A stretch of 64,000 nt of DNA from NCBI GenBank assembly GCA_002633025.1, contig NMRB01000092.1, positions 475,427 to 539,426 of the forward strand, in the 5' to 3' direction. Source of the DNA: Notospermus geniculatus. Lineage: Eukaryota; Nemertea; Pilidiophora; Heteronemertea; Lineidae. Below the pieces are notes generated by a model. The model ran no database searches, was not told the DNA's origin, and was given only the letters and a program-made list of their open reading frames with translations. Below, piece by piece: positions 1-10,778 of the stretch (position 1 is the first letter of the stretch; each line of letters begins with the position of its first letter). Made by a program: the position numbers and the translations under genes.

Positions 1-135
1 GGGGGGGGGTGTTAAAAGTTCCGCAGGTATGTGTCCTAGAGGGTAAGTGTCAGGGGGGATCCTGGGGTAAATGTCTGGGGGTACGTGTCCGGGGGTGAAT
101 GTCCAGGGGGTAAGTGTCGGGGGGGGGGCGGGGGC
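1..135. repeat. G-rich short tandem repeat
   Basis: About six imperfect units of 18-19 bp, each a run of four to nine G followed by TAAGTGTC or a close variant (TAAATGTC, TACGTGTC, TGAATGTC). It is cut by the window edge. No coding potential is seen. Confidence 0.8.
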
Positions 136-459
136 TACATGTATACTAAGTACACAGAAATGATCATCTGTGTGTAAAAATTAGGCATTTCGTGATACGG
201 ACGTAGTGTTTATGAAGGGTGTAATTACACACAAAAAAATCAAATGCTAAATGTGTTAAATTGAGATGCACAGTGAGCCCAACGGAGATCCGCAAGCATT
301 AACGGGAACCCTGGAGTTCCCGCAAAAATTCGCTATTTTACGCACGTGTTCTGCGGATGCGTAAATGTACGGATGCTTCGTGAATACGGCGCAAATCGTA
401 ACGGAGGCTTAACGGATCCGTTAAAGCGTACGGATGCTTTGTGAATAAGGACCCAGGAT
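136..459. other. intergenic, short direct repeat only
   Basis: No gene is seen. A motif built on TACGGATGCTTYGTGAATA occurs at about 368-391 and again at 428-451, with the palindrome AACGGATCCGTT between the copies. It may be sequence internal to the degraded DIRS element that follows, but nothing proves this. Confidence 0.4.
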
Positions 460-858
460 GCTTACGGCCCTCATTCCATTAACCTCATGGCACTTGACAA
501 TGATGCTATGTGCGATGACAGGGGATGCCTTTTGAGGCATTTCACGCCAGGGCCGTCGCCGTTGTCGGCAGGCGTGAATGTTTTCGCCCAGTAGTTTGGT
601 GGTGAGGACAACCCGTACGTTTTGCCTCCGGTGTCAGTTTTGTTGCCCATTCTTGTCCTCCTTCGGGAGAAGGGAGTAAAACAATGCACAGTGGTACCCC
701 GTGCGCTTCACCTGCGCCGATTTGGACCCGGTTCTTAGGAAGTCGATGGTATCGTGTGTTTGTATAGGAAACAGAGGGCAGCAGGGGGTTATCAAGGTCC
801 CCTCAAAAAGAGGTCTGACACTAGACACAGTTGGTTTAGGCTGGGATCCCTTTGCTTA
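460..858 (+). pseudogene. DIRS-type pol C-terminus (RNase H side), decayed
   Basis: Frame +1 from about 484 reads through a block with HFTPGPSPLSAGVNVFAQ, an in-frame TAG at 592-594, then YVLPPVSVLLPILVLLREKG and a TVVxP-SP segment. In DIRS-like pol proteins the region after RNase H has this kind of pattern (a segment like Y-FPP-xLL, then a hydrophobic stretch ending in VVxP), so I read this as the 3' end of an RT/RNase H gene. It is truncated on the left, carries a stop, and ends 54 bp before the recombinase reading frame, the usual pol then recombinase order of DIRS elements. No RT catalytic motif lies in the window. Confidence 0.55.
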
Positions 859-911
859 TCGTTTGAAATTCTTTTAAATGGTGATCTTACATTCCAGGAG
901 GAAAGTCCACA

Positions 912-2115
912 TTGCCGGTTCAAAGGAGTACCCAAAAGGTTGATTTTTCGGTTATAAACGAGAGGGTTGCGTTCCTGGACAGGCAGATTAAGGTATCAAC
1001 AGCCACAAGGCGGCAATGTGCGTTGGAGAGTGATTTTTCTTCTTTCCTCGCTCAGTCTCCAGGGGAGCCAACTCTGTCCACTTGTGGCCCGAAAGATGTC
1101 AGGAATTTTCTTGTGTGGAAAGATTCTTTTGGGAAGACAAAGGTCCACTCTATTTCTTGCCGTTTCCTGTGTAGTACCGTTAAGGGGGAATGTAGGTGCC
1201 CTTTACGGTTGGCAGTAGGAACGGTTAATAATTACATTCAGAACCTTGGCCAGGTGTTGCAGCGGGCGGGAAGAGGGGATTCGTGGTGCGAGAAAACGTG
1301 CAGTGGTAATCCGGTAAAGTCAAATTTGGTCAGGTCATATGCCGAACAGATTGCGTTGGAACAGGCCAAGGCGCACATTGTCCCTAAGCAGGCGAAGCCG
1401 ATATTCCTCGACAAGGTCAGACGTATGGTTGCGTATATAATGCGAGAGGTTGGTAGAAGTGACCTTAGGCTGCAGCAATTGTATGTGTTAATGAGGGACA
1501 GGGCTTTTTTCACGTTACAGTTTTTTGCAGGCGACAGATTTGTCCGCAACACCGACTCAGGAGGTGAAGCGTCTGCCGGATGATTCGGGTTTTAGATTTT
1601 GCCACACTGTTACAAAATCCATTAGAGGGGGGAAAGGGAAAACAAACACCTTCGTTATAAAGCGGTGTGAGGAGGTTTTGATTTGCCCGGTTAGGGCGCT
1701 GGAAGATTATATTGAATGGTGTAGCCATAGGGGGGTGGTTCTTGCCCACGGTTACCTGTTCCGGCTAGTGGACGATTCAGGAAAGGTACTTGACGAGCAT
1801 GTTTCTTACTCTATTATGTACAACAGGTTGAGGCAGTACCTTGTAACGCTTGGTATTTACGAGGAGGAAACCCTCCATAGCTTCAGGGCTGGTTGCGCAG
1901 TCACGATGGGTTTGTCAGGAACAGTATCTTCCGAATCTGAGGTTATGAACCATATTGGTGGTTTACGGCGGATTCAGGCCTATTACTACAGTAGGGTAAA
2001 GCAATTCCATGATGCGACGGTGGTCGCTCAAAAGTTCGCGGATTCGGTGAATGATTTTGATAAGCTGAGGGAGGCAAGGCAGTGGATAGACCCGGAGTTG
2101 CACAATGCTTTTTAG
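912..2115 (+). pseudogene. ALOG-domain tyrosine recombinase of a DIRS-type retroelement, frameshifted
   Basis: The first frame (912-1583) carries an ALOG-type DNA-binding domain at about residues 35-160. The signature GKTKVH is at residues 74-79, followed by a Cys set (C83, then CxC at 94-96) inside the CRCPLRLAVGT segment, as in plant ALOG proteins and the DIRS recombinases from which they were derived. The catalytic domain begins with FFAGDR (Arg I, residue 209). The frame then shifts; the second frame (1525-2115) continues with ATDLSATPTQEV, then HSFR (His 118, Arg 121), NHIGG (the usual Trp of the H/W box is Gly), and the Tyr region YYYS (153-155). The product would integrate circular cDNA by Tyr-mediated strand exchange. 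The break falls within a few codons of Arg I, so the copy is inactive unless it depends on programmed frameshifting. It is supported by the pol remnant immediately upstream. Confidence 0.8.
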
Positions 2116-2950
2116 TGCGTGTGTGGGGGCAGGAAGTATTCTCAATATTAGTTCTCTATAGTTGATGACGTGGGGAAGTGTCAGGGCATTTTGTGATTGT
2201 GTAAATTATTATAATGAGAAGAATACACGTGTACATGTGGTTTCATCGGAATAAATCCTTGCTGTTTTGCCGCCGTCGCATCATGAGACTGCTTTACCCT
2301 GCTGTTTTGCTCAAGAGTGCCGTTGGCATTGCCTATCGTGTAGGCCTCCGTGTATTGAATTGCAAAGCTAATTTCCAATGTTGAGAAGGCATCTTCATGT
2401 AATGTCAAATGTGATTATTCGGGTAGTTATTTAAACGTAGTGTAGGTTCCATGTGTGATAGGCGGTTGTGATGTTTTCTGTAGCAGAAGGTGCAGAATAA
2501 AAGGTTTGCAGGTGAAATATATTGGTTGCGTGCATTTTATTTAGTGTTGGGGGAGTAATGGGGATTTGGGGGGGGGGGGTTCTTTAGAAGGCTCAGGCTG
2601 TATTTATGGATATTGAGGCCTCCTCTAGAACTCCAGCTCTGTGCCGGTTTTCCCCATTACTCCAACACTCGAGGAGAGAGAGGGCGCTGAGGATGCTTTA
2701 ACATCCTCAGTGCCCTCACACGACGAGTAGTGTAATCAGGGTCTTTTGTGCACTGGCGGCGCCTGGGTCTGTCGAGACCTTTCTTTCCCTTGTTTTCACA
2801 CTTTGGTGTGATTTTGGGTCTCCGGGAAATTTCGTGACCCTCCCGCCCCTCCCTTTGTGCGTCCTCCTTTCCTTTTTGCTTTCGGCTCTGTGCCGGTTTT
2901 CCCCATTACTCCAACACTCGAGGAGAGAGAGGGCGCTGAGGATGCTTTAA
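2116..2950. repeat. 3' flank of DIRS element: inverted, direct and hairpin repeats
   Basis: No gene is seen. GTGTTGGGGGAGTAATGGGG at about 2543-2562 is the near-exact inverse of the CCCCATTACTCCAACAC block at 2652-2669. A 66-bp unit is repeated directly at 2636-2701 and 2885-2950. The first unit ends in a hairpin (2680-2717), whose 16-bp arms GAGGGCGCTGAGGATG and CATCCTCAGTGCCCTC differ at one pair. Inverted terminal and internal complementary repeats are typical of DIRS elements, so this may be the element's 3' end; that assignment is inferred. Confidence 0.5.
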
Positions 2951-3250
2951 TAGTGTAACCACAGCTAGTTTGGCTGTGTTATATCATCCACAACGTCATG
3001 TGGGAGAAGTACAGGTAGTAGGCCACCATCTTTGTTGGAAGGGTCTGCAGAACCATGCAGTATCCGGCAGTCATGACAATAACAATAGCCCTGTAGTATC
3101 CGGCGTGATTTATTGTTCACTGTCTAGATGACCAAAACCTGGTTATTCGCTCGAGACCGATGTAATAGAATCTAATGCACTCCGAAAGATGACATCCCCA
3201 ACAATACATTTACGGATTTAGCAGCACCATTAAATTGGACTCTACAGCCA

Positions 3251-3392
3251 AGTGCAAATTTGCGGCAAAACTCAATCCGTTATATTAGGGGTGTCTGTTG
3301 AAATCGACTGACCTGGCTGAATGACTAATCGACAGCGTTGGGTCAGTCGACTTTAAAAACACCCCTAACGCATTGAGCTTTGTCGCAAATGT
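3251..3392. mobile_element. MITE, about 140 bp, outer arms GCAMATTTGCG
   Basis: The ends are inverted: GCAAATTTGCGGCAAA at the left against TTTGTCGCAAATGTGC at the right, with TTAGGGGTGT/ACACCCCTAA further in. The core (AAATCGACTGACC, GCTGAATGACT, GGGTCAGTCGACTTTAAAAA) is shared, in inverse orientation, with the element at 57630-57773, whose outer arms are different. Confidence 0.75.
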
Positions 3393-3589
3393 GCGCTAGG
3401 CTTACTCCCGTGACAAACAATGAAGGGGGACATCAGGAAGACGGGGCATTACATTCTCCCCCACCGGCTTTAATCGACAAAATTATATTGGTCGAGCGCG
3501 ATCTCGGATGGAGGGTTAACCCAGATTCCCAACCCTCCATGTCTTACAGAGTGTCCTATTGATTCTATTGGAAATAACTCGCCTTTCAG

Positions 3590-3834
3590 GTGATGGGTGT
3601 ACTGTTTATCATTTATGGAAACATGAAGAGAGGACCTGGTATTTCGTGAAGTTCGACGATGACTTATTTTATCGGAAACGAATTAAGACCAAGGTTCGGT
3701 CCACGGTAGAGTGCCTCTGTACGTTTTCATGTTCGTCAGTAATTAGCATCAACAAGAATACCTACGTCATGTTTGATATTCCAACAGATACTTGCACATA
3801 TTACATGTACAGGGTGTCATATGACAACATCTGA
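3590..3834 (+). CDS. candidate 3' exon of an unrecognised gene (unit 1 copy)
   Basis: A pyrimidine-rich acceptor (CGCCTTTCAG ending at 3589) precedes an open exon of about 80 codons that runs to TGA at 3832-3834. It starts in phase 1, needing one base from the upstream exon. The peptide begins GDGCTVYHLWKHEERTWYFV and continues with DDDLFYRKR, TKVRSTVECLCTFSCSSVIS and a CTYYMY end. It is rich in Cys and aromatic residues with no membrane segment. The unit 2 copy (17492-17733) has the same acceptor, frame and length with mostly conservative changes, which supports coding. I do not recognise the family. The start of the gene lies upstream of the unit or window and was not found. A secreted or extracellular product is a guess from the Cys spacing. 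Confidence 0.6.
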
Positions 3835-3839
3835 ATAAA
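3834..3839 (+). promoter_or_regulatory. AATAAA polyadenylation signal overlapping the stop
   Basis: AATAAA begins on the last base of the TGA stop. The duplicate exon has the same layout (TAA at 17731-17733, AATAAA at 17733-17738). This supports these being true 3' exons with almost no 3' UTR before the signal. Confidence 0.55.
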
Positions 3840-5499
3840 AGAACACAGTACCCAACAATAGGAAAATATGCAATACTTTGTCAACATAACATATTTTTCT
3901 TTAAAAATAAATTACATTTGTATGGCGTATCCATCTGCAATCCATTTCAAACTTTGATCAATGGTCAATATATTTTTTGAAATAATCATATATGTAAGGA
4001 CAAATTATCCTTTTTGATTAAAGCTGAAATACCAAAAACGTGCTGGTATGTGGTTTCAAATTAACATCGTCATTGGAGGGATTCATCAGATTAGGTTTTT
4101 TACTTTCGAAAAGGTTGAAGCCTTCTCAGTTCATCACTGAGTTCGTTCCATACTCTGGCCGCCTGAACTGAGAAACCCCTGTCAGCGTGCGCCTTTAGGT
4201 GATACCTTGGGATCTCGGGCAGGTTTTTTATCACGGGACCTCAGAGATCACCTAGGGACGAAGGATGGGTTAAGCTCCAAGCAGATCGCCGTATTTCACT
4301 CTTCTTGCTACATATCAACCGATGACGCAGCTGTATCGATTTCCTGCATGAAAGAGCGAGAAGGGACTTGTAAGTGACCTCTTGGTACAGCTCCTTAAAC
4401 CTACGGGGAAAGGAAAGTACGAGGTTCTTCGGAAAAAGAGTCGTTGTTTTATGTTCCACTTCTTGATTCACATTTATAGACTAGTACCTCATCCTACCAA
4501 CCCAACTTGTTTGGTAGGACCAGTTTTAGCCGCCATTTTTGGAGGAATTTTGCCAGTGACGTCACTTGGAAATTTTATGTAAATTCATTCAATTCTCAAT
4601 GCGGCTGAAGTACCGGAATGCAGATAGAAGCTGCTCCATTTGACCCACGAAATCCACCAATCACGAAGGTGTTAAAAATGGACAGAAATCGTTCCTATAC
4701 TTACCACCAGCGCTAGCACTGGCCAGTCAGATTCACGAACGCGATAGGCACTACAGGTGTGACAGGAATCAGCGTCCTAGGAATGGAAGTCCGCCAAACG
4801 ATAGCCCGCTATTGTAAGGTTATATTCGAATGGTCATGGTCTCTCTCGCCATATATTCTGATCTCACGGTGAACAATAAGACCGGACTTTGGTTCCTGGG
4901 GGACTTGGATTTCTTTTACACCGGTCCTAACGTATGCAAAAGTCCGATGTAAAATTGTCAAGACCGGGTACCTGTCGATCACATTCACAGCCCCCCCCCC
5001 CTCCAAAAAAATCTCTTCCTCTAAATATTCAATGGACAAAGTAATGGAAAAAGATAATTGAATATCCTTGTGGTCACTGCGGGAATGAATCAATAACAGT
5101 TGTCAAAGTTCGATAGAACCTGTACATCGATCGATACCGAACTGATACCAGGACATTTATAGCAGTTCTTTACATTTTTCAAGTTCAATATTAGGCCAAT
5201 CATATGACAGAAGCAAAAGTGTGTTGGCGACTAGCAACAAACTTTACATTTCGCTCTGTGGAGAATGCTAAAATAAGGATTGGCAGTAAAAATCATCATT
5301 AATTGGTGTGCTTGGATAGCGACGTACATTTTGTACTTGACTGACGGATTCGCACGTCATTCCTAACACAGCAAAAGCAATTCCTATTTCGACGATGGAA
5401 CCAAAAGCAATAGGAATACTCTGAACTTATGATTGTTTTAAACAGACGAAGTTATTTGTGTATTTGTCTGCCCCGAGTGGCGTATTGTATTCCTGGGCT
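3840..5499. other. non-coding part of duplication unit 1
   Basis: No gene is supported. Most of the segment has a counterpart in unit 2 (for example 4090-4470 and 5025-5495), but frames are not conserved between copies. A 13-C run lies near 4989-5001. Confidence 0.6.
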
Positions 5500-5616
5500 G
5501 GGTTGCACAAAACTCATGTTAGCGCTAACTTGGTGTTAGCGCTAACTTTATGTTAAATGCCGTAAAAAGACAATGGATTTTTACCAAGCTAGCGCTATCG
5601 TGAGTTTTGTGCAACC
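5500..5616. mobile_element. palindromic MITE, GGTTGCACAAAACTCA termini
   Basis: GGGTTGCACAAAACTCA at 5500-5516 is the exact inverse of TGAGTTTTGTGCAACC at 5601-5616. GTTAGCGCTAAC is repeated twice inside. It is absent from the matching place in unit 2, near 23195. Confidence 0.8.
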
Positions 5617-6238
5617 GGGCCCTGTTTGTTACATTTTGATGAACGTAGGCATCAGCCCTGCGACTATGGCAAGCCAAAGCGGAATTTATTAAACTTTTTT
5701 CAAGGTTGCATAAATTCGTTTTAAACATGAAAATAAACATCCTGCACAATATTTTCAGACTTTTTATACTATCAAAATATATCTTGAACAATAATTTTTA
5801 AAATGTTGAATGGTAATATATACATTTTGAATACAATTTCAAATTTCTTGAATATAAATTTTTGTTCTTGAAGGGATATTTGCTTTCTTCAATAAATTCC
5901 GCTTTGGCTTGGCATATGCGACAGCTGCCCGACCAACATGACCAACGGTAAAAGCAAGCCAACTTCCTCATTGAATCACTATAAAATTCTCTAATGTTTG
6001 AAGTGGACACATTGAAGACGAAGGCAGAGGGGCGGTGAAGGTAATGAATTTAAAGGTAATGAATCAAATGAAGGTAATGAATTTAAAGAAACGATAAGAC
6101 AGCAGTAGAACATGTGAAAATGTAACTACACGTACATGTATTGTATTCTTCAGCGGTAGAGTATTCGTTAAACTTGACTCTGTATTTGTCGTCAGGCAGT
6201 ACTTTAAATGCTACCAGTCAGTCAATATCTAAGATATT
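5617..6238. other. non-coding, unit 1
   Basis: No gene is seen. 5624-5660 matches 24028-24065 in unit 2. GAAGGTAATGAATTTAAAG is partly repeated near 6035-6090. Confidence 0.4.
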
Positions 6239-7408
6239 AGGGAGGTTTCGCAAGCACCCGGTTAGGCCCTACACACAGGAAAATATTCATCTCCACTTGA
6301 GATAAGTGCTGTCTTGAAGCCCTTTGAAACACAAATATCTTGTATTTGAGATAATAATATCTCGAATCGAGAAAGTATCTGTCTAGTGGCAAAACCTGAT
6401 ATATTTGTGACTCTACCTGAGACAAATAGCGTGTTAAGCCTCCCGATACGCAACGTATCTCACGCTTGAGATATCAATAACATCGAATCGAGATATTGGT
6501 CATCGCAAATAAACTAGATCAGTGCGGGCCACCAGTTCGGCCTGACGAGATAACAGTGTTGCAATTTGCAAAAAAATATTACAGAAACGCTGACTTACGA
6601 AAGGAAACACATAAGAATATTGATAAACTATTGTTTGAAATCTGAGATACAAATTATAGGTTGTGAATGTTTCCCTTTCAGAATTATAAAGACAATAATT
6701 GTACAGCGTCGGTTTTCTCTCAACCAATACCATGCAAAAGATTCTTTGCTGTGCAATGGTCTACCCTATCAAACTGAACTCTACACAGCTTCTCGGCCTA
6801 TCCGGGCTAAGTTGAATTTTAAGAGTTGCGGTCTTTTTGCATTGCGACAGTTAAGCAATCAAGGCCAAATAACTCTACTAAGGGTTATTGCAACCATGTG
6901 GTTGGTTACAAACAACCCAACAGTTGGGTTGAAAGATCCAACAATTGGGGTTGATAAAGAACTCAACTGTCGGGTTGATACAAACAATCCATAAGTTCGT
7001 ATCAAAATGAACGTCATCTCATCTGTCTCCAGAGAAGAGCACACAATATCATCCAGAATATTTGACTGGGGACAGTCGAAATGAACCTCGTTTCAACTGA
7101 ACACATTTCAGTCTCAAATAGAGACCACTGTTAACTCATATCGAGACGGCCGTCATCTCAGCTGGCAGATTTGACTTGAGACAGTCCTATCTCAACATGA
7201 AACATAAGTTATTCGTACTGAGATTCAAAGATTTCAACTTGAGATACAAAGTAACTTCTTTTACGGACAGGCGTTCAAGACATTTTTATCTCAAGCTGAG
7301 ATGAATATTTTTCTGTGTGTACGACGACGTTTATCTATTGTGTGAGTATACCCAAACAATAGACAAACGTCGTCGTATGGCCTAACCGGGCGATTGCGAA
7401 ACCTCCCT
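6239..7408. mobile_element. TIR element, AGGGAGGTTTCGCAAGC termini (long form)
   Basis: The ends AGGGAGGTTTCGCAAGCACC and GGGCGATTGCGAAACCTCCC are inverted. Inside the right end a second palindrome (CGACGACGTTTATCTATTGT against its inverse) is followed by GGCCTAACCGGG. A 120-bp copy with the same ends and the same palindrome but no 1 kb interior lies at 40242-40361. The interior is rich in GAGATA/TATCTC words and a CAACCCAACAGTTGGGTTG palindrome cluster near 6914-6980. It encodes nothing recognisable, so it is non-autonomous. Confidence 0.8.
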
Positions 7409-7857
7409 AATACCCGGCTAGGGACCCGACTACATGTTCATGTTGTTCAGCTGCACGAAAGATGTGTACGCCGGGTAATTACAGATCTTGATGGAAATGG
7501 GAGGAACTAGGACACCGTGTATAGGACATAACGCCGCAGTGAACGAGCTGCGGGACGTACACATGTGGACGGAGACTTGAAATACACATGATCCTGTTGT
7601 AGAGTTTGCAGATAGAAGACAAAAAAGTTCGAACACAGCCTGACATAAACAATGCATAGTGTAATACGGACCTCTATTCCTTCTTCGCAACAATCACTCC
7701 GAAATCAGATCAGGCACTCGTTATCAAGTTTAAAGTAGGGACCGAGATCGTTTTCTCGCCCTAACACCCTGACACCTTGCACGGCAACCACGCACATGCG
7801 CATGAGCTGGTTAGCACTCTCGAACATGTCGGGGGACGGCAAGGTCTGTCTAGTTGT
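7409..7857. other. no gene seen
   Basis: Unique-looking sequence with no conserved frame or obvious repeat. It is part of unit 1 that has no counterpart in unit 2. Confidence 0.4.
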
Positions 7858-8615
7858 TAGCCGAATGGGTGAATGTCGTCCTGGGTGACGCAAAATGTCG
7901 CCCAGGACAAAGCTGGGTGACCCTAAACGTCCCCCAGAACAAGGCTGGATGACGTTTACACCCTTAACGTCACCCAGTTTGAAAATCGCGCCATTTTAAA
8001 ACCTGTGCCCGAGGTTGGCGATTGATAGTGGAACGTCTGTCAGGTAGCGATCTCGAAATCATTGAAATGAACAAACGTGACTTTGACATTTTTGCATCAT
8101 AAAATCCGAATAAAACATGAATTTGATACAGCAATATGCATCTTGATCGTCTGATGAGGAAGACCAAGGACGTATATTAAAATGTAAAGTCGGTGGGCCG
8201 CACCTTTGGCGAAATCTTTGCCTGGCATTGAGCGTGTCAAGAACAAGGTACGGTGGAGCCGATTGTTACTGTGGGACAGTCTGCTGCAGAGGTGCGTCAT
8301 GCACTGCGGGGTGGAAAGCCATTCTACTAAAGAAAAACCGATTTAGTGATGAGTACAGGCTGACTGCTGAATGTGAAAGACAGCTGGATGAAGACACATT
8401 AGATGGCAATGGCTGTATTTTGGTTGCTCGAGATGTCAGAATTCGTTTTCAGCTACAAAAACAGTGTTCCTCGGAGGCAGGTTTTAAAATGGTGCGATTT
8501 TCAAACTGGGTGACGTTTAGACCCAGCCTTGTTCGGGGGGGGGGGGGTTAAGGGTCACCCAGTTTTCTCCTGGGTGACTTTTAGGGTCACCCAGGACGAC
8601 ATTCACCCACTCGGC
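7858..8615. mobile_element. Mutator-type MITE, family GTCGTCCTGGGT, member 1
   Basis: The left end GCCGAATGGGTGAATGTCGT is inverted against the right end CGACATTCACCCACTCGGC. Arms extend about 150 bp (CCTGGGTGAC, CAGTTTGAAAATCGC, CCATTTTAAAACCTG and their inverses). It is flanked by TCTAGTTGT (7849-7857) and TCTAGTTCT (8616-8624), an imperfect 9-bp target duplication. The 12-G run near 8537-8550 breaks the right arm. No transposase is present. Confidence 0.75.
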
Positions 8616-8942
8616 TCTAGTTCTCGTGTTTCGCCAAGGTTTCCCAAGAGAGTGCATGATACATGTAGGCCTACGTGTACTTACAAAAAATATCGAATGC
8701 TTTAAACGTGATTAACGTTGTTTCAGTAACTTGTGCAGGGAACCCTTAGTTTCTGTGGATTATCAAGTGGAAAATGCCTTATGACGAGGAGCGTTTAGCC
8801 AAACAGCGCCAGTGTTCGGGACTAGGAAAACGATCTTTTTGTTTTTACAGAACGACCACTGCTATGGTGCAAGCGATGTAACAGAAGGCTGGTCGTGAGT
8901 TCTCGTACATCTTTCGACGGACCAGAGAGGGATATTAAGAAA

Positions 8943-9273
8943 ATGAGGATCAGGATTATCCTGTTACCATGGTTATTTTTAACCTATCAACAAACGTTTA
9001 GCCTTTTGGCACCAATAGAGCATTTGCCTAACGTATCTGGTGAGTCTATCGGATATTTACAAAGTAGAAGTATTGGGTTTTTTTCATGTTCAAGAATGGT
9101 ATACATCCCCTTTGGAGTTGTGACTTACATAAGGCCGGCGGCATTTATCAACATTTCCAGCCCTGGTTACAGAGATATTGGGTGCAGACGGACAGAATTA
9201 ATCAAAATTGTCGCAGTGAAATTTAACACGTGGATGGCATGGGCCGATGCTGTGGTTTCCTCGCTCAAACACG
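8943..9273 (+). CDS. candidate signal-peptide first exon of an unrecognised gene
   Basis: ATG at 8943 opens with MRIRIILLPWLFLTYQQTFS, a basic start and hydrophobic core that looks like a signal peptide. About 90 further residues follow, with NIS, two Cys and a YIRPAAFINI segment. The frame runs into a good donor, ACACG|GTAGGCC, at 9273/9274, leaving phase 1. That phase fits the exons at 3590 and 17492 but not the exon at 11161, so if it pairs with the latter an intermediate exon is missing. The frame upstream of 8943 is also open, but I chose this Met because the signal peptide starts there. Unit 2 lacks this exon: its sequence jumps from the match of about 5665 to the match of about 9270. 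Family not recognised. Confidence 0.45.
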
Positions 9274-9979
9274 GTAGGCCTATGCAAGTACTCGCCACTA
9301 TCACACGTCAAACTTATCAGTCTTTTAACGACACAGTAAAGGTACTGCCACACTGAAGTAGTCCACAAACCGTCCTAAAAAATCGTAAAACGGGCTACGA
9401 GTGACATTTGCCAAATAATGTCTCGAAGTGCTGGAGCACCCATCCCGTCCGAGCCCGTCCATGAAGTTCGTAAAAAAACTTTAAAAAGTTGCCAGTACGT
9501 CCACTCCGTTCGCACACAGTTTTAGCCCGTTTGGCAACATTTTCAAGAAGGTACTGAGAACTAGCTCAGACTGATGGGAAACGATAGATTAGCTGATTCG
9601 ACACTTCACCTCTGTAACGCCACTGTCTAAGAAAAAACCCAGTCAGCACCAATTGTTGTATCAAGACTGTGATTCCGAAAATCCAACTATTTACTAACCC
9701 ATAATCCGTTTCCTTGTAAAATTCCCTATTCAGATTGTAAAATTCAATCTTGATTTTGTCATGTGGTAAACCAAACGTTTTGTCATCATGATTTTTTTGT
9801 ACTTAATCCTGTAGTTTTGTTAAGGGTGGATTTGAACGGGAAGGATTCAAATATCAGGTAGGAATTCCAAAGAATAGATGACGCATTTACTTCGGAAATG
9901 ACAACATGGACGTGTAATCACTGTCCACACAAAAGGCGTCCATTGTATAGGACCTGATTTCAGTGTGCTGCCCTCTATC
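9274..9979. other. intron or intergenic sequence of unit 1
   Basis: No coding signal is seen. 9317-9345 and 9680-9950 match unit 2 (24160-24605), including GGATTTGAACGGGAAGGATT and TTTACTTCGGAAATGACAAC or close forms. Confidence 0.5.
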
Positions 9980-10769
9980 TAAACTCCCTACGCAGTTGTG
10001 TATCACGCCCTCTTCGGTTTACTCGCTCTCCACAACTGCCATTCGGAACGACCTGAGGCGAACTGCTTATCTGCCCACTGTACGGCGCATTTCACCTCGG
10101 ACACAAGTCCAAGGCAGCCATGTTGTTTATCATCAAACCCACGTGACCGCCGTGGGACTATTTTCGCCGAATTTTGGCCCGTTAAGATGTTCAACCGTAC
10201 TTGCTCGATAAGTTGAGGCATATTATATATAAACTTACCGGTATCTCACCCAATCTGCCAATTACTGATCAATAACGCAACGTTTTTATGCGACCTATTT
10301 AGTTCATGCGCAGGTGTGATGAGGCGACCGCATCCGAATTCTCACAAACGGGCAGCGATCGTTGCGCGTTCAAGATGGCTGCCTTGGACTTGTGTCCGAG
10401 GGGAAATGCGAGCCGTCACGGAAATTGCCGAGCAGTTGCCTTCGGAAGTTCCGAATGCACAACTGCTTTACTTCGCGGAAGTCGCCGCGTTTGGTCAACA
10501 GGTGGCGTGAGGGCCTGGCGCGAGTTTTACAGCCTATCAGCACGCTGCTTTCAGAACTCTTTGGCCCGTTGGCAACGGATGTTCTTGTACTAACATGGCT
10601 ACGAACCGCTCGGCCAATGAAAAAGTGTCTCAGGCCAGCTTGGTGCTCTCATTGGTCGACTTTCTCAGCGTCATCTGTTGACGAAACGCGGCGAATTTTA
10701 CGAAGTTAAGCAGCTGTAGAGAGCGAGTAAACCGAAGGGGGCGTGACTCACAACTGCGTAGGGAGTTTA
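9980..10769. mobile_element. TIR element with perfect 9-bp TSD
   Basis: It begins TAAACTCCCTACGCAGTTGT and ends with the inverse (CAACTGCGTAGGGAGTTTA). The flanks CCCTCTATC (9971-9979) and CCCTCTATC (10770-10778) are identical. The arms are long but interrupted (GGTTTACTCGCTCTC, CATTTCACCTCGGACACAAG, CCAAGGCAGCCAT). The corresponding point of unit 2, near 24605, has no element, so insertion followed the segmental duplication. A 9-bp TSD suggests the Mutator superfamily; no transposase is seen. Confidence 0.8.
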
Positions 10770-10778
10770 CCCTCTATC

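Noticed and set aside
4989-5001. Poly-C and poly-G runs (also 8537, 26457) as regulatory signals
   Set aside because: Homopolymers at repeat arms, one next to an NNN gap. More likely slippage or assembly noise.
8228-8551. 107-codon plus-strand frame in the Mutator-type MITE
   Set aside because: The end runs through the terminal inverted repeat and a 12-G run. It has no transposase motif.
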